A stretch of 59,117 bases of DNA from an uncultured Lachnospiraceae bacterium (GCA_950097145.1 CATNCF010000015.1:1-59117); one strand, 5' to 3'. Counted from the stretch's first letter, positions 48,275 through 59,117 are shown. Notes: generated from the letters alone by a model not told the origin. A program made the numbers and translations.

Positions 48275-49669
48275 TTAAGCCTCTTTCAAAAATGCTGTAT
48301 ATCCCGCTTTTGCTTCATAAAGATCCGCTTTGCTGATAATTTCCCAGGGTGCATGCATATTAAGCACGGCAACGCCGCTGTCAATGACTGACATGTTATA
48401 ATTTGCAAGAATATAGGCAATGGTGCCTCCTCCGCCCTGATCCACTTTCCCAAGTTCAGAAGTCTGGAAAGAAACCTGATTGTCATCCATAATCCGGCGA
48501 AGCTGTGCCATATACTCCGCATTGGCATCGTTGGAACCGCTTTTTCCTCGGGAACCAGTATATTTATTGAACACCAGGCCATTGCCAAAGTAAGCGCAGT
48601 TGCGTTTCTCCATCACGGAAGCATACAAAGGATCATAGGCTGCACTCACGTCTGAGGACAAGACTTTGGAATTTGCCATACAGCGGTTAAATTTCACCTG
48701 GCTGTAACCGCCCATTGCCTCCAGGATCTCCGATACCATGTAAAAGAAAAATTTGGAATGCATGCCTGTAGCTCCCACGCTTCCCACTTCTTCTTTGTCT
48801 ACCAGCAAACATACGCTTGTTTTCTCACATTCTCCCGCTTCCAGGACTGCTGCAAATGAAGGATAAGCACATACCCTGTCATCGTGTCCATACCCCATAA
48901 CCATACTGCGATCCAGGCCGTAATCCCTTGCGCTCCCGGCCGGCACCACCTCGATCTCTGCAGACAAAAAGTCGTCCTCTTCTATATTATATTGCTCTTT
49001 CAGAATATTCAGTACATTTGTTTTGACTGCTTCTTTGGATTTCTCTTTTTCCTCTTCGGAGACAAAGGGAATGCTTCCCACCAGAAGATCCAGATTCTCT
49101 CCCTCAATCACTTTTGACGCCTTCTTTTCCAACTGCTCCGATGCGAGATGCACAAGCAAGTCCGTGATACCAAATACCGGATCGTCTTCTTTTTCACCAA
49201 TATTTACATTCACCTTTGTTCCGTCTTTTTTCACAATGACTCCGTGAAGCGCCAAAGGAAGCGCCACCCACTGATACTTTTTCACTCCTCCATAGTAATG
49301 GGTGTCAAACAGCGCCATCTCCGTATCTTCATAAAGAGGCACCTGCTTTAAATCCAGCCTGGGGGAATCAATATGGGCGCCCAGAATATTCATGCCCTGT
49401 TCCAGGGGCTGTCTGCCAATCACAAAAAGACTCAGCATTTTTTCCATATTGACCGCATATAGTTTATCTCCAGCTTTGATGGCGCGTCCCGCTGCAATCA
49501 CTTTATTGAGATCCTCAAAACCAGCATGTTCTGCCTGCGAAACCAGCTCTGCGACGCATTCCCTCTCTGTTTTACAGTCAGAAATAAATTTCTTATAATC
49601 TTCTGCAAAAGCAAATACTGCTTCCCTCTGCTCCTTTGTATATTTGTTCCATGCATTTTTTCGTTCCAT
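48275..49669 (-). CDS. M18 family aminopeptidase
   Basis: 464 residues. Zinc and catalytic motifs of M18: MNILGAHIDSPRLDLKQVP (His-x-Asp, about 95), YGYGHDDRVCAYPSF-like MVMGYGHDDRVCA (about 255), LLVDKEEVGSVGATGMHSKF (Glu-Glu, about 288) and the final VAVLNMHAPWEIISK (His near 440). It trims N-terminal amino acids from peptides in the cytosol. It lies 3 bases before hprK's stop in the same direction and 1 base before murB, tightly packed in the operon. Confidence 0.94.
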   Translation of the reverse strand: MERKNAWNKYTKEQREAVFAFAEDYKKFISDCKTERECVAELVSQAEHAGFEDLNKVIAAGRAIKAGDKLYAVNMEKMLSLFVIGRQPLEQGMNILGAHIDSPRLDLKQVPLYEDTEMALFDTHYYGGVKKYQWVALPLALHGVIVKKDGTKVNVNIGEKEDDPVFGITDLLVHLASEQLEKKASKVIEGENLDLLVGSIPFVSEEEKEKSKEAVKTNVLNILKEQYNIEEDDFLSAEIEVVPAGSARDYGLDRSMVMGYGHDDRVCAYPSFAAVLEAGECEKTSVCLLVDKEEVGSVGATGMHSKFFFYMVSEILEAMGGYSQVKFNRCMANSKVLSSDVSAAYDPLYASVMEKRNCAYFGNGLVFNKYTGSRGKSGSNDANAEYMAQLRRIMDDNQVSFQTSELGKVDQGGGGTIAYILANYNMSVIDSGVAVLNMHAPWEIISKADLYEAKAGYTAFLKEA

Positions 49670-49672
49670 ATT

Positions 49673-50617
49673 CTATTCCTCTTCTTCCTCATCAGAACTT
49701 TTTGAAAGATTTGCCTGTACACGGCGGTACAGTTCCTGAGCCGCATTATACCCCATTTTCTTTTGCCTGTGGTTCACCGCGGCAGTCTCGCAGATCACTG
49801 CCAGATTCCGTCCCGGGCGGATGGGCAGGGAATGGCACACAACTTTATTGCCCAGAAATTCTGTATATTCCTCTTCCATGCCCAGACGGTCGTATTCATT
49901 TTCTTTTTTCCAGTCTTCCAGTTTTATCACCAGATCGATATTCTGTTTTTCTTTTACACATTCCACGCCAAACAAGGTCTTCACATCAATAATGCCCACA
50001 CCTCTCATTTCGATGAAATATCTGGTGATATCCGGCGCAGTACCTACCAGGGTATGCTCGTTGATTCTGCGGATTTCCACTACATCATCACTGACGAGAC
50101 GGTGTCCCCTCCGGATCAGTTCCAATGCGGCCTCACTTTTGCCAATACCGCTCTCCCCCATGATAAGAAGTCCTTCTCCATATACATCCACCAGTACGCC
50201 GTGAATGGAAATGCAGGGTGCAAGCGCCTCGCCCAGATAGTAAATCAGTTCTGCCATAAATGCAGATGTTCCATAATCCGTAGATAAAACAGGAGTTTGA
50301 TTTTTCGTTGCAATCCGCACCAAATCTTCATCCGGCTGAAGATCCCGGCTGAAAATCACACAGGGAATATTATGTGAGAAAAATTTCTCATATACGTCTA
50401 ATTTTTCTTCCTGGCTCAGTTTCTGTATATAAGTATATTCCACCATACCGATAATTTCTATTCTGCTCTTTTCAAAATAATCAAAATATCCTGTAAGCTG
50501 CAGCGCAGGACGATTGACTTCGGCAGTAGTTACCTTGCGTGATTTAATATCAACCTCGGGATTCAGTACCTTTAATTTCATTTTTTCTACGATTTTTTTT
50601 ACACTTACACCACTCAT
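49673..50617 (-). CDS. hprK: HPr kinase/phosphorylase
   Basis: 314 residues from the ATG at 50617 (AAAGGAGAAG upstream). Walker A GESGIGKSEAALELI (about 153-167), VSDDVVEIRRI, the HprK signature MRGVGIIDVKTLFG (about 205-218) and GRNLAVICETAAVNHRQKKMGYNAA near the end (split here by wording, not by sequence). It phosphorylates HPr on serine in response to glycolytic intermediates and so controls carbon catabolite repression. It sits between uvrC and the aminopeptidase gene. Confidence 0.97.
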   Translation of the reverse strand: MSGVSVKKIVEKMKLKVLNPEVDIKSRKVTTAEVNRPALQLTGYFDYFEKSRIEIIGMVEYTYIQKLSQEEKLDVYEKFFSHNIPCVIFSRDLQPDEDLVRIATKNQTPVLSTDYGTSAFMAELIYYLGEALAPCISIHGVLVDVYGEGLLIMGESGIGKSEAALELIRRGHRLVSDDVVEIRRINEHTLVGTAPDITRYFIEMRGVGIIDVKTLFGVECVKEKQNIDLVIKLEDWKKENEYDRLGMEEEYTEFLGNKVVCHSLPIRPGRNLAVICETAAVNHRQKKMGYNAAQELYRRVQANLSKSSDEEEEE

Positions 50618-50672
50618 TCTGCTTCTCCTTTCACTGGGCATACTCTACGTTGGTCATATTTTATCACAAAAC

Positions 50673-52550
50673 CTATTCCCCTTCAACAGAAGGCTGGTGG
50701 AAAAATTCGTAGACAGATTTTGCTGCCTGTTCATTCATAGCGGGAAGATCCGCCAGTGTTTCCACATCTGCCTGACGGATGGCGTCCAGAGATAAAAATT
50801 TTTTCATCAGCGCTTTTCGTCTTACTGCCCCGATGCCCGGAATATCATCCAAAACAGAATGTACCTGCTCCTTACTCCTAAGGGAACGGTGGAATTCAAT
50901 GGCAAAACGGTGGGCTTCATCCTGAATCCGGGTGATCAATTTGAATCCCTCGCTGTGGCGGTCAATGGGAATCTCCTGATTATGATAGTACAATCCACGG
51001 GTTCTGTGATTATCATCTTTTACCATACCGCATACAGGAATCTTAAGGCCCAGTTCTTCTAATACGCGCAGCGCAACATTAACCTGCCCTTTCCCGCCGT
51101 CCATCATAATCAAGTCGGGAAAACGTGTAAAACTTCCATATTCCGTTTCCATGTTCCGATCTTTTAACTCTTCCTGTTCCTTCATCCCATGGGAAAAACG
51201 GCGGGTCAGAACCTCATACATAGAGCCGTAATCATCTGGCCCGGTTACGGTGCGCAGCTTAAATTTCCGATAATCGCTGCGCTTCGGTTTCCCTTTTTCA
51301 TAAACAATCATAGAACCCACCGATTCAAAACCGCTGATGTTGGAAATATCATATGCCTCCACCCGTTTTACATCTTCCAGTTCCAGCAGTCTGCCAATTT
51401 CCTTCAATGCCCCTATGGTTCTTCCCTCTTCCCGCTTGATTTTTTCCTTATCCTGAGAGAGTACCATACTGGCATTTTGGGCGGCAAGCTCTACCAATTT
51501 TTCCTTAGTCCCCTTCTTGGGCACACGCACATAGACTTTCTGCCCTCTCTTCTGTGTCAGCCATTCCGCAATAACTTCTGCCTCCTCAATTTCCTCCTGG
51601 AGCATTAATTCTCTGGGAATAAAAGGTGTTCCGGCATAAAACTGTTTCAAAAAGGTAGCGAGCACCTGGGATCTGGTATCTTCACTTCCCACATTTACAT
51701 AAAAATGATCCCGCCCAATAAGTTTTCCACCCCTGATAAAAAACACCTGCACCACTGCATCCTCACCATCTGACGCCATGGCAATAATGTCCTTGTCTTC
51801 TCCGTCTGAACTGGTAATCTTCTGTTTCTGGGCGATCTGCTTTACTGCTTTTAACAGTTCCCGGTATTCGATTGCCTTCTCAAAATTCATATGTTCAGAA
51901 GCTGCCTGCATCTTCTCTTCCAGTTCTTTGATCACTGGCTGATAATTGCCATTCAAAAATTCCATTGCCTGGCTGATCTGCTGGCGGTACGCCTCCTGGC
52001 TGATATACCCCTGGCAGGGCGCCATACATTGATGGATATGATAGTTGAGGCAGGGACGTTCTTTTCCGATATCTCTTGGGAGCTGGCGGTTACAGGTACG
52101 CAAAGAATAAAGCTTTCCCAGCAGCTCTATAGTATCTTTGACTGCACCTGCGCTGGTATATGGACCAAAGTATCTGGATTTGTCTTTTTTCATCTGACGT
52201 GAAAAGAGGACTCTGGGAAATGCCTCTCCCAGCGTCACTCTAATATAGGGGTATGTTTTATCATCCCGCAGCATCGTATTATATTTCGGCCTGTGTTCCT
52301 TGATAAGATTGCACTCTAAAATCAACGCTTCCAGCTCAGAATCGGTGATGATATATTCAAACCGTTCAATCTGCTTTACCATCTGCTCCTTCTTAAGTCC
52401 CTCATTATGACTGGGACGGAAATACTGGCGCACCCGATTCCGAAGGCTGACAGCCTTGCCAATATAGATAATGGCATCCTTTGCATCATGCATAATATAG
52501 ACCCCTGGCTTCTGGGGAACTTTTTTTAATTCTTCCTGAATATCAAACAT
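50673..52550 (-). CDS. uvrC: Excinuclease ABC subunit C
   Basis: 625 residues. GIY-YIG nuclease at the N-terminus ([19 protein letters not shown], about 15-35), the cysteine-bearing middle ([18 protein letters not shown]), the UVR motif ([20 protein letters not shown], about 205-225), the RNase H-like endonuclease ([20 protein letters not shown], then [13 protein letters not shown]) and C-terminal helix-hairpin-helix repeats ([19 protein letters not shown]). It makes both incisions in nucleotide excision repair. It follows ftsH by 4 bases. Confidence 0.97.
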   Translation of the reverse strand: MFDIQEELKKVPQKPGVYIMHDAKDAIIYIGKAVSLRNRVRQYFRPSHNEGLKKEQMVKQIERFEYIITDSELEALILECNLIKEHRPKYNTMLRDDKTYPYIRVTLGEAFPRVLFSRQMKKDKSRYFGPYTSAGAVKDTIELLGKLYSLRTCNRQLPRDIGKERPCLNYHIHQCMAPCQGYISQEAYRQQISQAMEFLNGNYQPVIKELEEKMQAASEHMNFEKAIEYRELLKAVKQIAQKQKITSSDGEDKDIIAMASDGEDAVVQVFFIRGGKLIGRDHFYVNVGSEDTRSQVLATFLKQFYAGTPFIPRELMLQEEIEEAEVIAEWLTQKRGQKVYVRVPKKGTKEKLVELAAQNASMVLSQDKEKIKREEGRTIGALKEIGRLLELEDVKRVEAYDISNISGFESVGSMIVYEKGKPKRSDYRKFKLRTVTGPDDYGSMYEVLTRRFSHGMKEQEELKDRNMETEYGSFTRFPDLIMMDGGKGQVNVALRVLEELGLKIPVCGMVKDDNHRTRGLYYHNQEIPIDRHSEGFKLITRIQDEAHRFAIEFHRSLRSKEQVHSVLDDIPGIGAVRRKALMKKFLSLDAIRQADVETLADLPAMNEQAAKSVYEFFHQPSVEGE

Positions 52551-52554
52551 TGTC

Positions 52555-55500
52555 TCAATTCATCCCCTTTAACAGTTTATCCAGATAATCTTCTCCATCT
52601 TCTTCTGAGCCAGATTCAATAAGCAGTTCCGCCGCATGTTCGCTGGCAGCTTCTTTTAAACTTTTCTGGAACACTGTCTTTGAATCTCTGTTAAAGACTT
52701 TTCGTGTCAGTTCCTCTGGAATTACCTGCCGTACATGTTCTGTAACCTCCTCTGCCTCAAGGAATACCATTTCCTGTCCTTCTTCCATCCTTGTTCGAAG
52801 CATTCTGCCTCCATTCAGTTCCTGGCTTCTGCCCTTATCTCGTTTTTCTTCTTTTGCCTCTTTTAACATCATCCGCAGTAACCGGTCTGCATCCGTCTCC
52901 TGGTTTTTGTATTCCTCCAGCTTGATTTTTCCAGCCTCTTTCAAAGCCGCTTCTCTCTCTTCTGCCTCTCTGGCTTCTTTCAGGGCTGCTTCTCTCTCTT
53001 CTGCTTCCCTGGCTTTTCGCCTGGCTTCTTCTTCCAGCATAATCCGAAGCATCCGGTCTGCATCCGTTTCCAGAACATTTTCTTCCTCTGGCTCTTCTTC
53101 CTGCTCAGTTACTTTTGATTCCTCTTCCGCATTTTCAAAAACGTTTATCTCAACCGGCAGGCCGCTTTCCGCTTCTAAGATAATCTCATCCATCCCCATA
53201 CCTTGTGCATCTTCCAAATGTGCTGCACCAAGGGGCAGTTCCCCAGATTCTTCTACTACAGCTATTTGAAGCTGCAAATCTGAAACTTCTTCCACTGGAT
53301 CTGCTTCCAATAACAAAACACCGGATTCTTCCATATCATTTAAATCTGACGATTCTTTGAGTTTCTCCAGGGCAGCCACTTCCAGAAACGGTTCTTTGGA
53401 TTCCTCCAAAGTATTTACTTCCAGGGGCAGTTCCGCAGATTCTTCCAGCGTATCTGCTCCCACGGAGAACTCCTGGACTGCTGCCAGAGTATCTACTTCC
53501 AAAGGCTCTCCAGATTCTTCCATTGTATTTACTTCCAGAGACAAATCTTTGGATGATACCATGGTATTAACTTCAAACTCCGGGACTCCAGATTCTTTCA
53601 AAGTATTTACTTCCAGGGGCAGTTTTCCAGGTTCTTCCATTGTATTTACTTCCAGGGGCTCCCCGGATTCTCCCAGCGTATTTACTTCTAAAGGCTCTCT
53701 GGATTCTCCCAGCGTATTTACTTCCAGGGGCTCCCCGGATTCTCCCAGCGTATTTACTTCTAAAGGCTCTCTGGATTCTCCCAGCGTATTTACTTCCAGG
53801 GACTCCCCAGATTCTCCCAGCGTATTTGCTTCCAAATGCCTTTCGGATTCTTCCGGCGTATTGGTTTTTCGTACAGGCTCGTCTGGTTCTTTATGCAAGT
53901 TTGTGTTCTCTTTCAAATCTGGATACCCTGGCACGTCTTGTGCTTTTTTCTCCTGTACCCATTCCTTCTTTGCATATCCGAACTTTTCTTTCTCTGTTTC
54001 TGCCTCACGCGTCTCCGCCTGTTCTGGAATTCCCTTTAGCTCACGGAATATTCTCATAAATTCCTTGCCTGTGATTGTCTCATTTTCATACAGATACTGA
54101 GAAATCTCATCCAGAATACTCCTGTTTTCCTGCAAAAGGCAAACTGCCTCGTCATAGCTCTCTTTTAATATCCGCATCACTTCCTGATCAATCTGAGCCG
54201 CTGTATCTTCTCCGCAGTTCAGGCTTGCCCTTCCATCCAGATACTGATTCTCAATGGTAACAAGCCCCATCAGGCCAAATTTCTCTGACATACCATACTG
54301 TGTCACCATGGCTCTTGCAATCTTGGTTGCCTGTTCAATATCATTGGAAGCTCCCGTAGTAACAGAATCAAATACGATCTCTTCTGCCGCCCGGCCTCCC
54401 ATATAAGTAACAAGACGTGCGGCCAGCTCGTTCTTGGTCATCAAAAACTTTTCTTCCTCCGGCACCTGCATGGTATAACCCAGCGCACCCATCGTGCGAG
54501 GCACGATGGTAATCTTCTGCACCGGTTCAGTATCTTTCTGTAAAGCAGTTACCAGCGCATGTCCCACTTCATGGTATGCCACCATCTTCTTCTCCTTTGG
54601 CCCCATGATGCGGTCCTTTTTCTCTTTTCCTGCAATCACGACTTCCACAGATTCAAAAAGATCTTCCTGATTTACGTATTTCCTGCCAGCCTTAACAGCG
54701 TTAATTGCTGCTTCATTAATCATATTTGCAAGATCGGAACCCACTGCCCCGGAAGTTGCAAGCGCAATTGCATCCAAATCCACAGTATCATCCATGAGCA
54801 CATTCTTAACATGTACCTTAAGGGTTTCCACACGTCCTTTCAGATCCGGCTTATCTACAATGATTCTTCGGTCAAACCTTCCGGGACGCAGCAGCGCCTT
54901 ATCCAATACTTCCGGGCGGTTGGTGGCCGCAAGGATCAAAAGCCCCTTAGAAGTGTCAAAACCATCCATCTCCGCCAAGAGCTGGTTCAAGGTCTGTTCC
55001 CTTTCATCGTTTCCGCCATACCTGGTATCACGGCTCTTGCCTATGGCGTCAATTTCATCAATAAAAATAATACATGGCGCCTGTTTCTGGGCCTCTTTAA
55101 ACAAGTCTCTGACACGGGAAGCGCCCACGCCGACAAACATTTCTACAAAGTCTGAACCTGCCAGGGAGAAAAACGGCACCTTCGCCTCGCCTGCCACTGC
55201 CTTAGCCAAAAGCGTTTTCCCAGTTCCCGGAGGCCCTACCAGCAAAGCGCCTTTGGGCAGCTTTGCCCCAATATCTGTATATTTCTTAGGATTATGCAGG
55301 AAATCTACCACTTCCTGCAAAGAATCTTTTGCCTCATCCTGGCCGGCAACATCCTTAAACGTCACTCCCGTAGACTTCTCAACATAGACCTTTGCAGTCG
55401 TCTTGCCTACGCCCATGACGCCTCCGCCGCCCATTTTACGGAAAATAAGAAAATACAGCAGCACCCATACCAGTACCAGCGGCAGGATATAACTCACCAT

Positions 55501-55893
55501 ATTCCACAAAATCATCGAAGACACATCTTCTACTGTACCGCTGAATTTTACTCCATGTTCTTTGAGCAGAGGCAGAAGCGTTTCGTCATTCAGTTCCGCC
55601 GTATAATAAGAAATCCGGTAAAGGCTGTTATTACTCTTAGGCTTAATCTTAATCCTGTTAGAAGTAAAAGTTACCTCCTCCACCTTGTCACTTTCTATCA
55701 TATTAATAAATTCTGAGTAAGTGACTTCCTTATTGGTGGCGTCCTTGGCACAACTGTTCAGAAGACTTGTCAGAAACAGTACCACCAGCGCCGCAAGGAT
55801 GAAAATCATAACAGTCATTCCATTACGGTTATTCCCACCATTATTTCTGCCATTGTTATTTCCGTTATTATTGTTGTTTCCTTTGTTCTCCAT
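52555..55893 (-). CDS. ftsH: Membrane protease FtsH with a long acidic repeat tail (1112 residues)
   Basis: Residues 1-620 are a complete FtsH: an Asn/Gly-rich start, two membrane segments (about 27-48 and 126-150), AAA domain with [17 protein letters not shown] (about 217), [12 protein letters not shown] and the SRH stretch [19 protein letters not shown], then the zinc protease site [14 protein letters not shown] (about 438; HEVGH where most have HEAGH). FtsH normally ends here at 600-680 residues. This one continues for about 480 acidic residues: 12-residue tandem repeats of the type [12 protein letters not shown] (about 675-850), then a charged coiled coil with twice-repeated [12 protein letters not shown] and ETDADRxLRxML (about 930-1030), ending [11 protein letters not shown]. 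The reading frame is open throughout, so the tail is part of the protein. First gene of the ftsH-uvrC-hprK cluster. Confidence 0.95.
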   Translation of the reverse strand: MENKGNNNNNGNNNGRNNGGNNRNGMTVMIFILAALVVLFLTSLLNSCAKDATNKEVTYSEFINMIESDKVEEVTFTSNRIKIKPKSNNSLYRISYYTAELNDETLLPLLKEHGVKFSGTVEDVSSMILWNMVSYILPLVLVWVLLYFLIFRKMGGGGVMGVGKTTAKVYVEKSTGVTFKDVAGQDEAKDSLQEVVDFLHNPKKYTDIGAKLPKGALLVGPPGTGKTLLAKAVAGEAKVPFFSLAGSDFVEMFVGVGASRVRDLFKEAQKQAPCIIFIDEIDAIGKSRDTRYGGNDEREQTLNQLLAEMDGFDTSKGLLILAATNRPEVLDKALLRPGRFDRRIIVDKPDLKGRVETLKVHVKNVLMDDTVDLDAIALATSGAVGSDLANMINEAAINAVKAGRKYVNQEDLFESVEVVIAGKEKKDRIMGPKEKKMVAYHEVGHALVTALQKDTEPVQKITIVPRTMGALGYTMQVPEEEKFLMTKNELAARLVTYMGGRAAEEIVFDSVTTGASNDIEQATKIARAMVTQYGMSEKFGLMGLVTIENQYLDGRASLNCGEDTAAQIDQEVMRILKESYDEAVCLLQENRSILDEISQYLYENETITGKEFMRIFRELKGIPEQAETREAETEKEKFGYAKKEWVQEKKAQDVPGYPDLKENTNLHKEPDEPVRKTNTPEESERHLEANTLGESGESLEVNTLGESREPLEVNTLGESGEPLEVNTLGESREPLEVNTLGESGEPLEVNTMEEPGKLPLEVNTLKESGVPEFEVNTMVSSKDLSLEVNTMEESGEPLEVDTLAAVQEFSVGADTLEESAELPLEVNTLEESKEPFLEVAALEKLKESSDLNDMEESGVLLLEADPVEEVSDLQLQIAVVEESGELPLGAAHLEDAQGMGMDEIILEAESGLPVEINVFENAEEESKVTEQEEEPEEENVLETDADRMLRIMLEEEARRKAREAEEREAALKEAREAEEREAALKEAGKIKLEEYKNQETDADRLLRMMLKEAKEEKRDKGRSQELNGGRMLRTRMEEGQEMVFLEAEEVTEHVRQVIPEELTRKVFNRDSKTVFQKSLKEAASEHAAELLIESGSEEDGEDYLDKLLKGMN
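53643..53858 (-). repeat. 36-bp tandem repeats, including an exact 2 x 72 bp duplication, inside ftsH
   Basis: Six units of 36 bases read head to tail (53643, 53679, 53715, 53751, 53787, 53823). The block 53643-53714 is repeated without change at 53715-53786, so units alternate as a 72-base higher-order repeat (GESGEPL / GESREPL). Weaker copies of about 36-39 bases continue from 53640 back to about 53350. All keep the frame. Confidence 0.9.
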
Positions 55894-55940
55894 TTATTTC
55901 CTCCTGAATATCGCTGGCTTCTATTTTGCGATACTATTTT

Positions 55941-55969
55941 ATTATATGTTCATTCTTTTTGAAAAGCAA
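55941..55969 (-). promoter_or_regulatory. Sigma-A promoter of the ftsH cluster
   Basis: Minus strand TTGCTT (55964-55969), 17-base spacer, TATAAT (55941-55946), about 47 bases before the ATG at 55893, which has AGGAGG upstream. The remaining 100 bases to pyrG hold a -10-like TATAAT at 56058-56063 on the plus strand with a poor -35. Confidence 0.75.
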
Positions 55970-56106
55970 TATTTTCTTTTGAAACTTTTGCAGAATATTT
56001 TCTAAAGTTTTTATAAACTTTTTCACAAAAGTCCTAGATTTCTTCCCTCATAGGTTGTATAATGTATAAGTTATTGAGAACGATACATACAGAAGGAGGA
56101 GCTACT

Positions 56107-57732
56107 ATGTCCGTTAAATACGTCTTTGTCACTGGTGGTGTGGTTTCCGGCCTTGGAAAAGGAATTACAGCAGCTTCCCTGGGACGCCTGCTGAAGGCAC
56201 GCGGATACAAAGTTACCATGCAGAAGTTTGATCCATATATTAATATTGACCCTGGAACCATGAATCCCATCCAGCATGGGGAAGTGTTTGTCACGGATGA
56301 CGGCGCAGAAACAGATCTGGATCTTGGGCATTATGAACGCTTTATTGATGAAAATCTAGGCAAAAATTCCAATGTCACCACTGGCAAGGTGTATTGGTCT
56401 GTCCTGCAAAAAGAACGGCGGGGCGATTATGGCGGCGGAACCGTTCAGGTGATTCCCCATATCACCAATGAAATCAAGAGCCGTTTCTACAGGAATTTTA
56501 CAACAGAAGATACCCACATTGCTATTATTGAAGTGGGGGGAACGGTAGGAGATATGGAGAGCCAGCCTTTCCTGGAATCCATCCGTCAGTTCCAGCATGA
56601 AATTGGACATGAGAATGCCATCCTGATCCATGTAACATTAATTCCCTATATCAGCGCTTCTGGAGAAATGAAAACAAAACCTACCCAGGCAAGTGTGAAA
56701 GAACTGCAGGGTATGGGAATTCAGCCTGATATTATTGTTTGCCGTTCCGAATATCCCTTAGACCAGGGAATCAAAGACAAAATTGCCTTATTTTGTAATG
56801 TTCCCTGCAGCCGGGTTCTGCAGAACCTGGATGTGGAATATCTCTATGAGGCGCCTCTTGCCATGGAATCAGAAAATCTTGCCCAGGTGGCCTGTGAATG
56901 TCTCCATTTAGACTGTCCGCAGCCAGATCTCACGGACTGGATTGATATGGTGGACGCACTGCGCAATCCCAATAAAGAAGTGGATATCGCTCTGGTTGGA
57001 AAATACACTGCGCTGCACGACGCCTACATCTCTGTTGTGGAAGCGTTAAAGCACGGCGGCATCGCGGAGCGGGCAACTGTAAATATCAAATGGGTGGACT
57101 CTGAACTGCTGAACGAAGAAAACGCAGAAGATATCCTTGGGCAAGCGCAGGGAATCCTGGTGCCAGGCGGTTTTGGCGACCGAGGCGTGGAAGGCATGAT
57201 TACCGCCGCCCAATATGCCCGTGAACATAAAATTCCATACTTGGGCCTTTGCCTTGGTATGCAAGTGGCGATCATCGAATATGCAAGGCATGTCTGCAGT
57301 TTTCATGACGCTCACAGTATCGAACTTGACCCAAACACTACACATCCTGTGATCGCTTTGATGCCGGATCAAAATGGTGTGGAAGACATAGGGGGAACAC
57401 TGCGTCTTGGCTCCTATCCCTGTATTTTGGACAAGACTTCCAAAGCTTTCCAGGTATATGGAGAAGAAACCATACATGAGAGACACCGTCACCGTTACGA
57501 AGTCAATAACGATTATCGCTCTGTGCTGACCGAAAATGGAATGAAATTATGCGGGCTTTCTCCAGACGGCAGGATTGTGGAAATGGTCGAAATTGTGGAT
57601 CACCCCTGGTTCGTTGCCACTCAGGCGCATCCAGAGCTAAAATCACGGCCCAACCGTCCTCATCCGCTGTTCAAAGGATTTGTAGAGGCTGCATTAAAGA
57701 ACAGGAGAACTGTCTATGAGCAAACCACTTAA
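56107..57732 (+). CDS. pyrG: CTP synthase
   Basis: 541 residues from the ATG at 56107 (AAGGAGGAG upstream). N-terminal synthetase domain with [16 protein letters not shown] (ATP loop), [17 protein letters not shown] and GHYERF; C-terminal glutamine amidotransferase with [24 protein letters not shown] (catalytic cysteine) and [15 protein letters not shown] (catalytic His-Glu). It makes CTP from UTP and glutamine, and so draws on the glutamine synthetase product. The next gene overlaps its end by 17 bases. Confidence 0.97.
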   Translation: MSVKYVFVTGGVVSGLGKGITAASLGRLLKARGYKVTMQKFDPYINIDPGTMNPIQHGEVFVTDDGAETDLDLGHYERFIDENLGKNSNVTTGKVYWSVLQKERRGDYGGGTVQVIPHITNEIKSRFYRNFTTEDTHIAIIEVGGTVGDMESQPFLESIRQFQHEIGHENAILIHVTLIPYISASGEMKTKPTQASVKELQGMGIQPDIIVCRSEYPLDQGIKDKIALFCNVPCSRVLQNLDVEYLYEAPLAMESENLAQVACECLHLDCPQPDLTDWIDMVDALRNPNKEVDIALVGKYTALHDAYISVVEALKHGGIAERATVNIKWVDSELLNEENAEDILGQAQGILVPGGFGDRGVEGMITAAQYAREHKIPYLGLCLGMQVAIIEYARHVCSFHDAHSIELDPNTTHPVIALMPDQNGVEDIGGTLRLGSYPCILDKTSKAFQVYGEETIHERHRHRYEVNNDYRSVLTENGMKLCGLSPDGRIVEMVEIVDHPWFVATQAHPELKSRPNRPHPLFKGFVEAALKNRRTVYEQTT

Positions 57733-58942
57733 AGAAAAGAAAAAAGGAAACACTTCGAGCCCCAGAAAAACATTCTCTATGTGGTTAAAAGACAACAGGC
57801 TTAATTTCGCTGCTTTATTCCTCTGTGCAGTTGTCTTCTTATGCTTTTATTTCTATGTACGGCCTGAAGCTGATAACAAATCCTCTGCCGGGGAACAGTC
57901 TTCCTATTCGGAATATGAGCTTGCCACTGTCATCTCTATTACGGAAGATACCACACAGCCAAGCGAACTGTTTGAAAACAAATACACGGGAAACCAATCC
58001 TTAATGGTAAAAATTGATTCCGGGCAATACAAAGGCATGACCATGTCTGCCATGAGTTACCTTGGGGCTTTGTACGGCACACGATTATCCGAAGGCGATC
58101 CTGTCGTCGTATCTATTTATACTTCTGATAATACCATCAACAGCGTAACGGTTTATGAGTACAACCGCACCTCCCATATTATACTGATTCTTGCAGCATT
58201 TGTGCTTATTACAGTGCTTATTGGCAGAAAAAAGGGCCTGCAGTCTCTGCTGGGTCTGGCTTTTACGGTTATCTGCCTGATTTTTATTTTAATTCCTCTG
58301 CTGATGAAGGGCTTCCCCACTTTGCCCACAACGTTCTGTGTCTGCGTCTATGTGGCAGTGGTAAGTTTTATCTTTATCGGAGGCATGACAAAAAAATCCG
58401 CTTGCGCAATGCTTGGCACTTTCACCGGACTTGGATTCGCCGTAATGTTCGGGCTTCTTGCCCAATGGCTGGTAAAAGTAGACGGTATGCGTATGGGTGA
58501 GTATGTGGATGCGCTGCTGCAATTAAAGCAGAAAGGCACGCCCATTCAACTTAGCGGACTCCTGATTGGAGGCATGATTATTTCTACCTTGGGCGCTGTT
58601 ATGGACGTTGCCATGAGTATCTCGTCAGCAATGCAGGAATTGACAAGCGTTAATTCCAGACTTACCCGTCAGGATCTGTGGAAATCCGGCATGAATATTG
58701 GACGTGATATGATTGGAACCATGACCAACACACTGATTCTGGCGTTTGTAGGAAGCAGCTTTTTGATGGTACTTTATATCTACAGCCTGGGCGTTCCCAT
58801 TTATGAACTGCTTAGTTCTACCCTGGTTGCTACGGAACTGGTTCACAGTATTGCAAGTAGTATCGGGGTCATCGTGTCTGTTCCACTGACCGTTTTTATT
58901 GGCACATTTTTCTATGTGAATCAAAATGCACAGCAAAAATAA
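57716..58942 (+). CDS. YibE/F-like membrane protein
   Basis: 408 residues. One N-terminal membrane segment (about 30-48), an extracytoplasmic part of about 100 residues, then seven hydrophobic segments with the family marks [39 protein letters not shown] (about 280-300) and [19 protein letters not shown]. The YibE/F family is of unknown function and may be a transporter. Translation is probably coupled to pyrG, whose end it overlaps. Confidence 0.92.
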   Translation: MSKPLKEKKKGNTSSPRKTFSMWLKDNRLNFAALFLCAVVFLCFYFYVRPEADNKSSAGEQSSYSEYELATVISITEDTTQPSELFENKYTGNQSLMVKIDSGQYKGMTMSAMSYLGALYGTRLSEGDPVVVSIYTSDNTINSVTVYEYNRTSHIILILAAFVLITVLIGRKKGLQSLLGLAFTVICLIFILIPLLMKGFPTLPTTFCVCVYVAVVSFIFIGGMTKKSACAMLGTFTGLGFAVMFGLLAQWLVKVDGMRMGEYVDALLQLKQKGTPIQLSGLLIGGMIISTLGAVMDVAMSISSAMQELTSVNSRLTRQDLWKSGMNIGRDMIGTMTNTLILAFVGSSFLMVLYIYSLGVPIYELLSSTLVATELVHSIASSIGVIVSVPLTVFIGTFFYVNQNAQQK

Positions 58943-59029
58943 TCATTCACATAATAATTATATGGAAAAAAAGGGAGTACCATTCAAACGAGGTTCTTTC
59001 TGAACTTTGGGTATAAACTATAAGATATT

Positions 59030-59060
59030 AGCTGGTGCCAATATGGCACCAGCTTGTTTT
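59030..59060 (+). terminator. Terminator after the yibE/F gene
   Basis: Perfect 11-bp stem AGCTGGTGCCA / TGGCACCAGCT (59030-59040 and 59044-59054) with a 3-base loop, followed by TGTTTT. The rest of the window end (58943-59117) shows nothing else I can support. Confidence 0.9.
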
Positions 59061-59117
59061 ATAATAATGCAGTGAGAGAGAAACCTTGACCTTTGGATAA
59101 AAATGCTAACTTACATT

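Noticed and set aside
53350-53860. CRISPR-like array of 36-base repeats
   Set aside because: The units are contiguous with no spacers, keep the ftsH frame and encode one peptide repeat. They are coding tandem repeats.
53357-54100. Plus-strand open frame of 247 codons rich in Ser
   Set aside because: It is the antisense of the ftsH repeat region; its length comes from the repeat periodicity, and it has no own promoter or family resemblance.
56040-56106. Bacillus-type pyrG control by reiterative G insertion
   Set aside because: The likely start region has no GGGC run and there is no leader terminator before the start codon.

Overview
The window looks like chromosome of a low-to-middle-GC Firmicute, most likely a gut Lachnospiraceae (Clostridium cluster XIVa). 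This rests on the gene content and order (rapZ-whiA-murB-hprK cluster, YitT, YjfB, CvfB, type III glutamine synthetase, WecB/TagA-like transferase, giant BspA/Big-type surface protein), AGGAGG-type ribosome binding sites, sigma-A promoters and a tRNA-Gln without encoded CCA. This is inference from family distribution; there is no rRNA to place it. Nearly all genes from 1 to 35.1 kb and 38.2 to 55.9 kb lie on the minus strand; yjfB, the penicillin-binding protein, pyrG and yibE/F lie on the plus strand.

Region by region. 1-2.6 kb: an AT-rich two-gene cassette (Hsp90/MutL-type ATPase fused to a histidine kinase, plus a receiver protein), both genes frameshifted. 2.8-4.5 kb: an AAA-ATPase/PD-(D/E)XK protein. 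4.6-7.6 kb: thiSGH-thiE thiazole operon behind a perfect consensus promoter and a terminator-like leader hairpin. 7.6-12.2 kb: blaI-like repressor, M56 (BlaR1-like) peptidase and a 1001-residue FtsX-type permease, with an inverted repeat at the promoter. 12.3-14.4 kb: FIST sensor and a soluble chemoreceptor. 14.4-17.5 kb: ftsE-ftsX-ctpA, a cell-wall/division unit. 17.5-20.4 kb: a CdaR/PucR-type regulator and a TagA-like transferase with YitT. 20.4-21.1 kb: a noncoding AT-rich gap with a cluster of DnaA-box sequences. 21.1-22.5 kb: an SH3-NlpC/P60 hydrolase whose consensus promoter is flanked by two WalR-type direct repeats. 22.5-27.1 kb: trxB, yjfB, a CPBP protease, cvfB, an acyl-ACP thioesterase, tRNA-Gln and yigZ. 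27.3-35.1 kb: a roughly 2,570-residue secreted Ig-like/LRR protein, split by one frameshift. 35.4-38.1 kb: a class A penicillin-binding protein.

38.2-43.4 kb is a nitrogen block: a receiver protein without its phospho-acceptor, an ammonium transporter fused to a PII domain, and a type III glutamine synthetase. The transporter and the synthetase each have a terminator-like hairpin in the leader, which suggests both are controlled by transcription attenuation. 43.6 kb: class II fructose-bisphosphate aldolase. 44.6-55.9 kb: one long collinear cluster ftsH-uvrC-hprK-aminopeptidase-murB-rapZ-whiA-diacylglycerol kinase, joining membrane proteolysis, DNA repair, carbon regulation and cell-wall synthesis. 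Its first gene, ftsH, carries an unusual acidic tail of about 480 residues with 12-residue tandem repeats. 56.1-59.0 kb: pyrG overlapping a YibE/F membrane protein.

The points most worth a second look are the FtsH tail, the thi leader, the paired nitrogen leaders, the WalR-type promoter and the DnaA-box cluster. Three frameshifts all lie at or next to short A-runs, so assembly error must be excluded before calling those genes broken.
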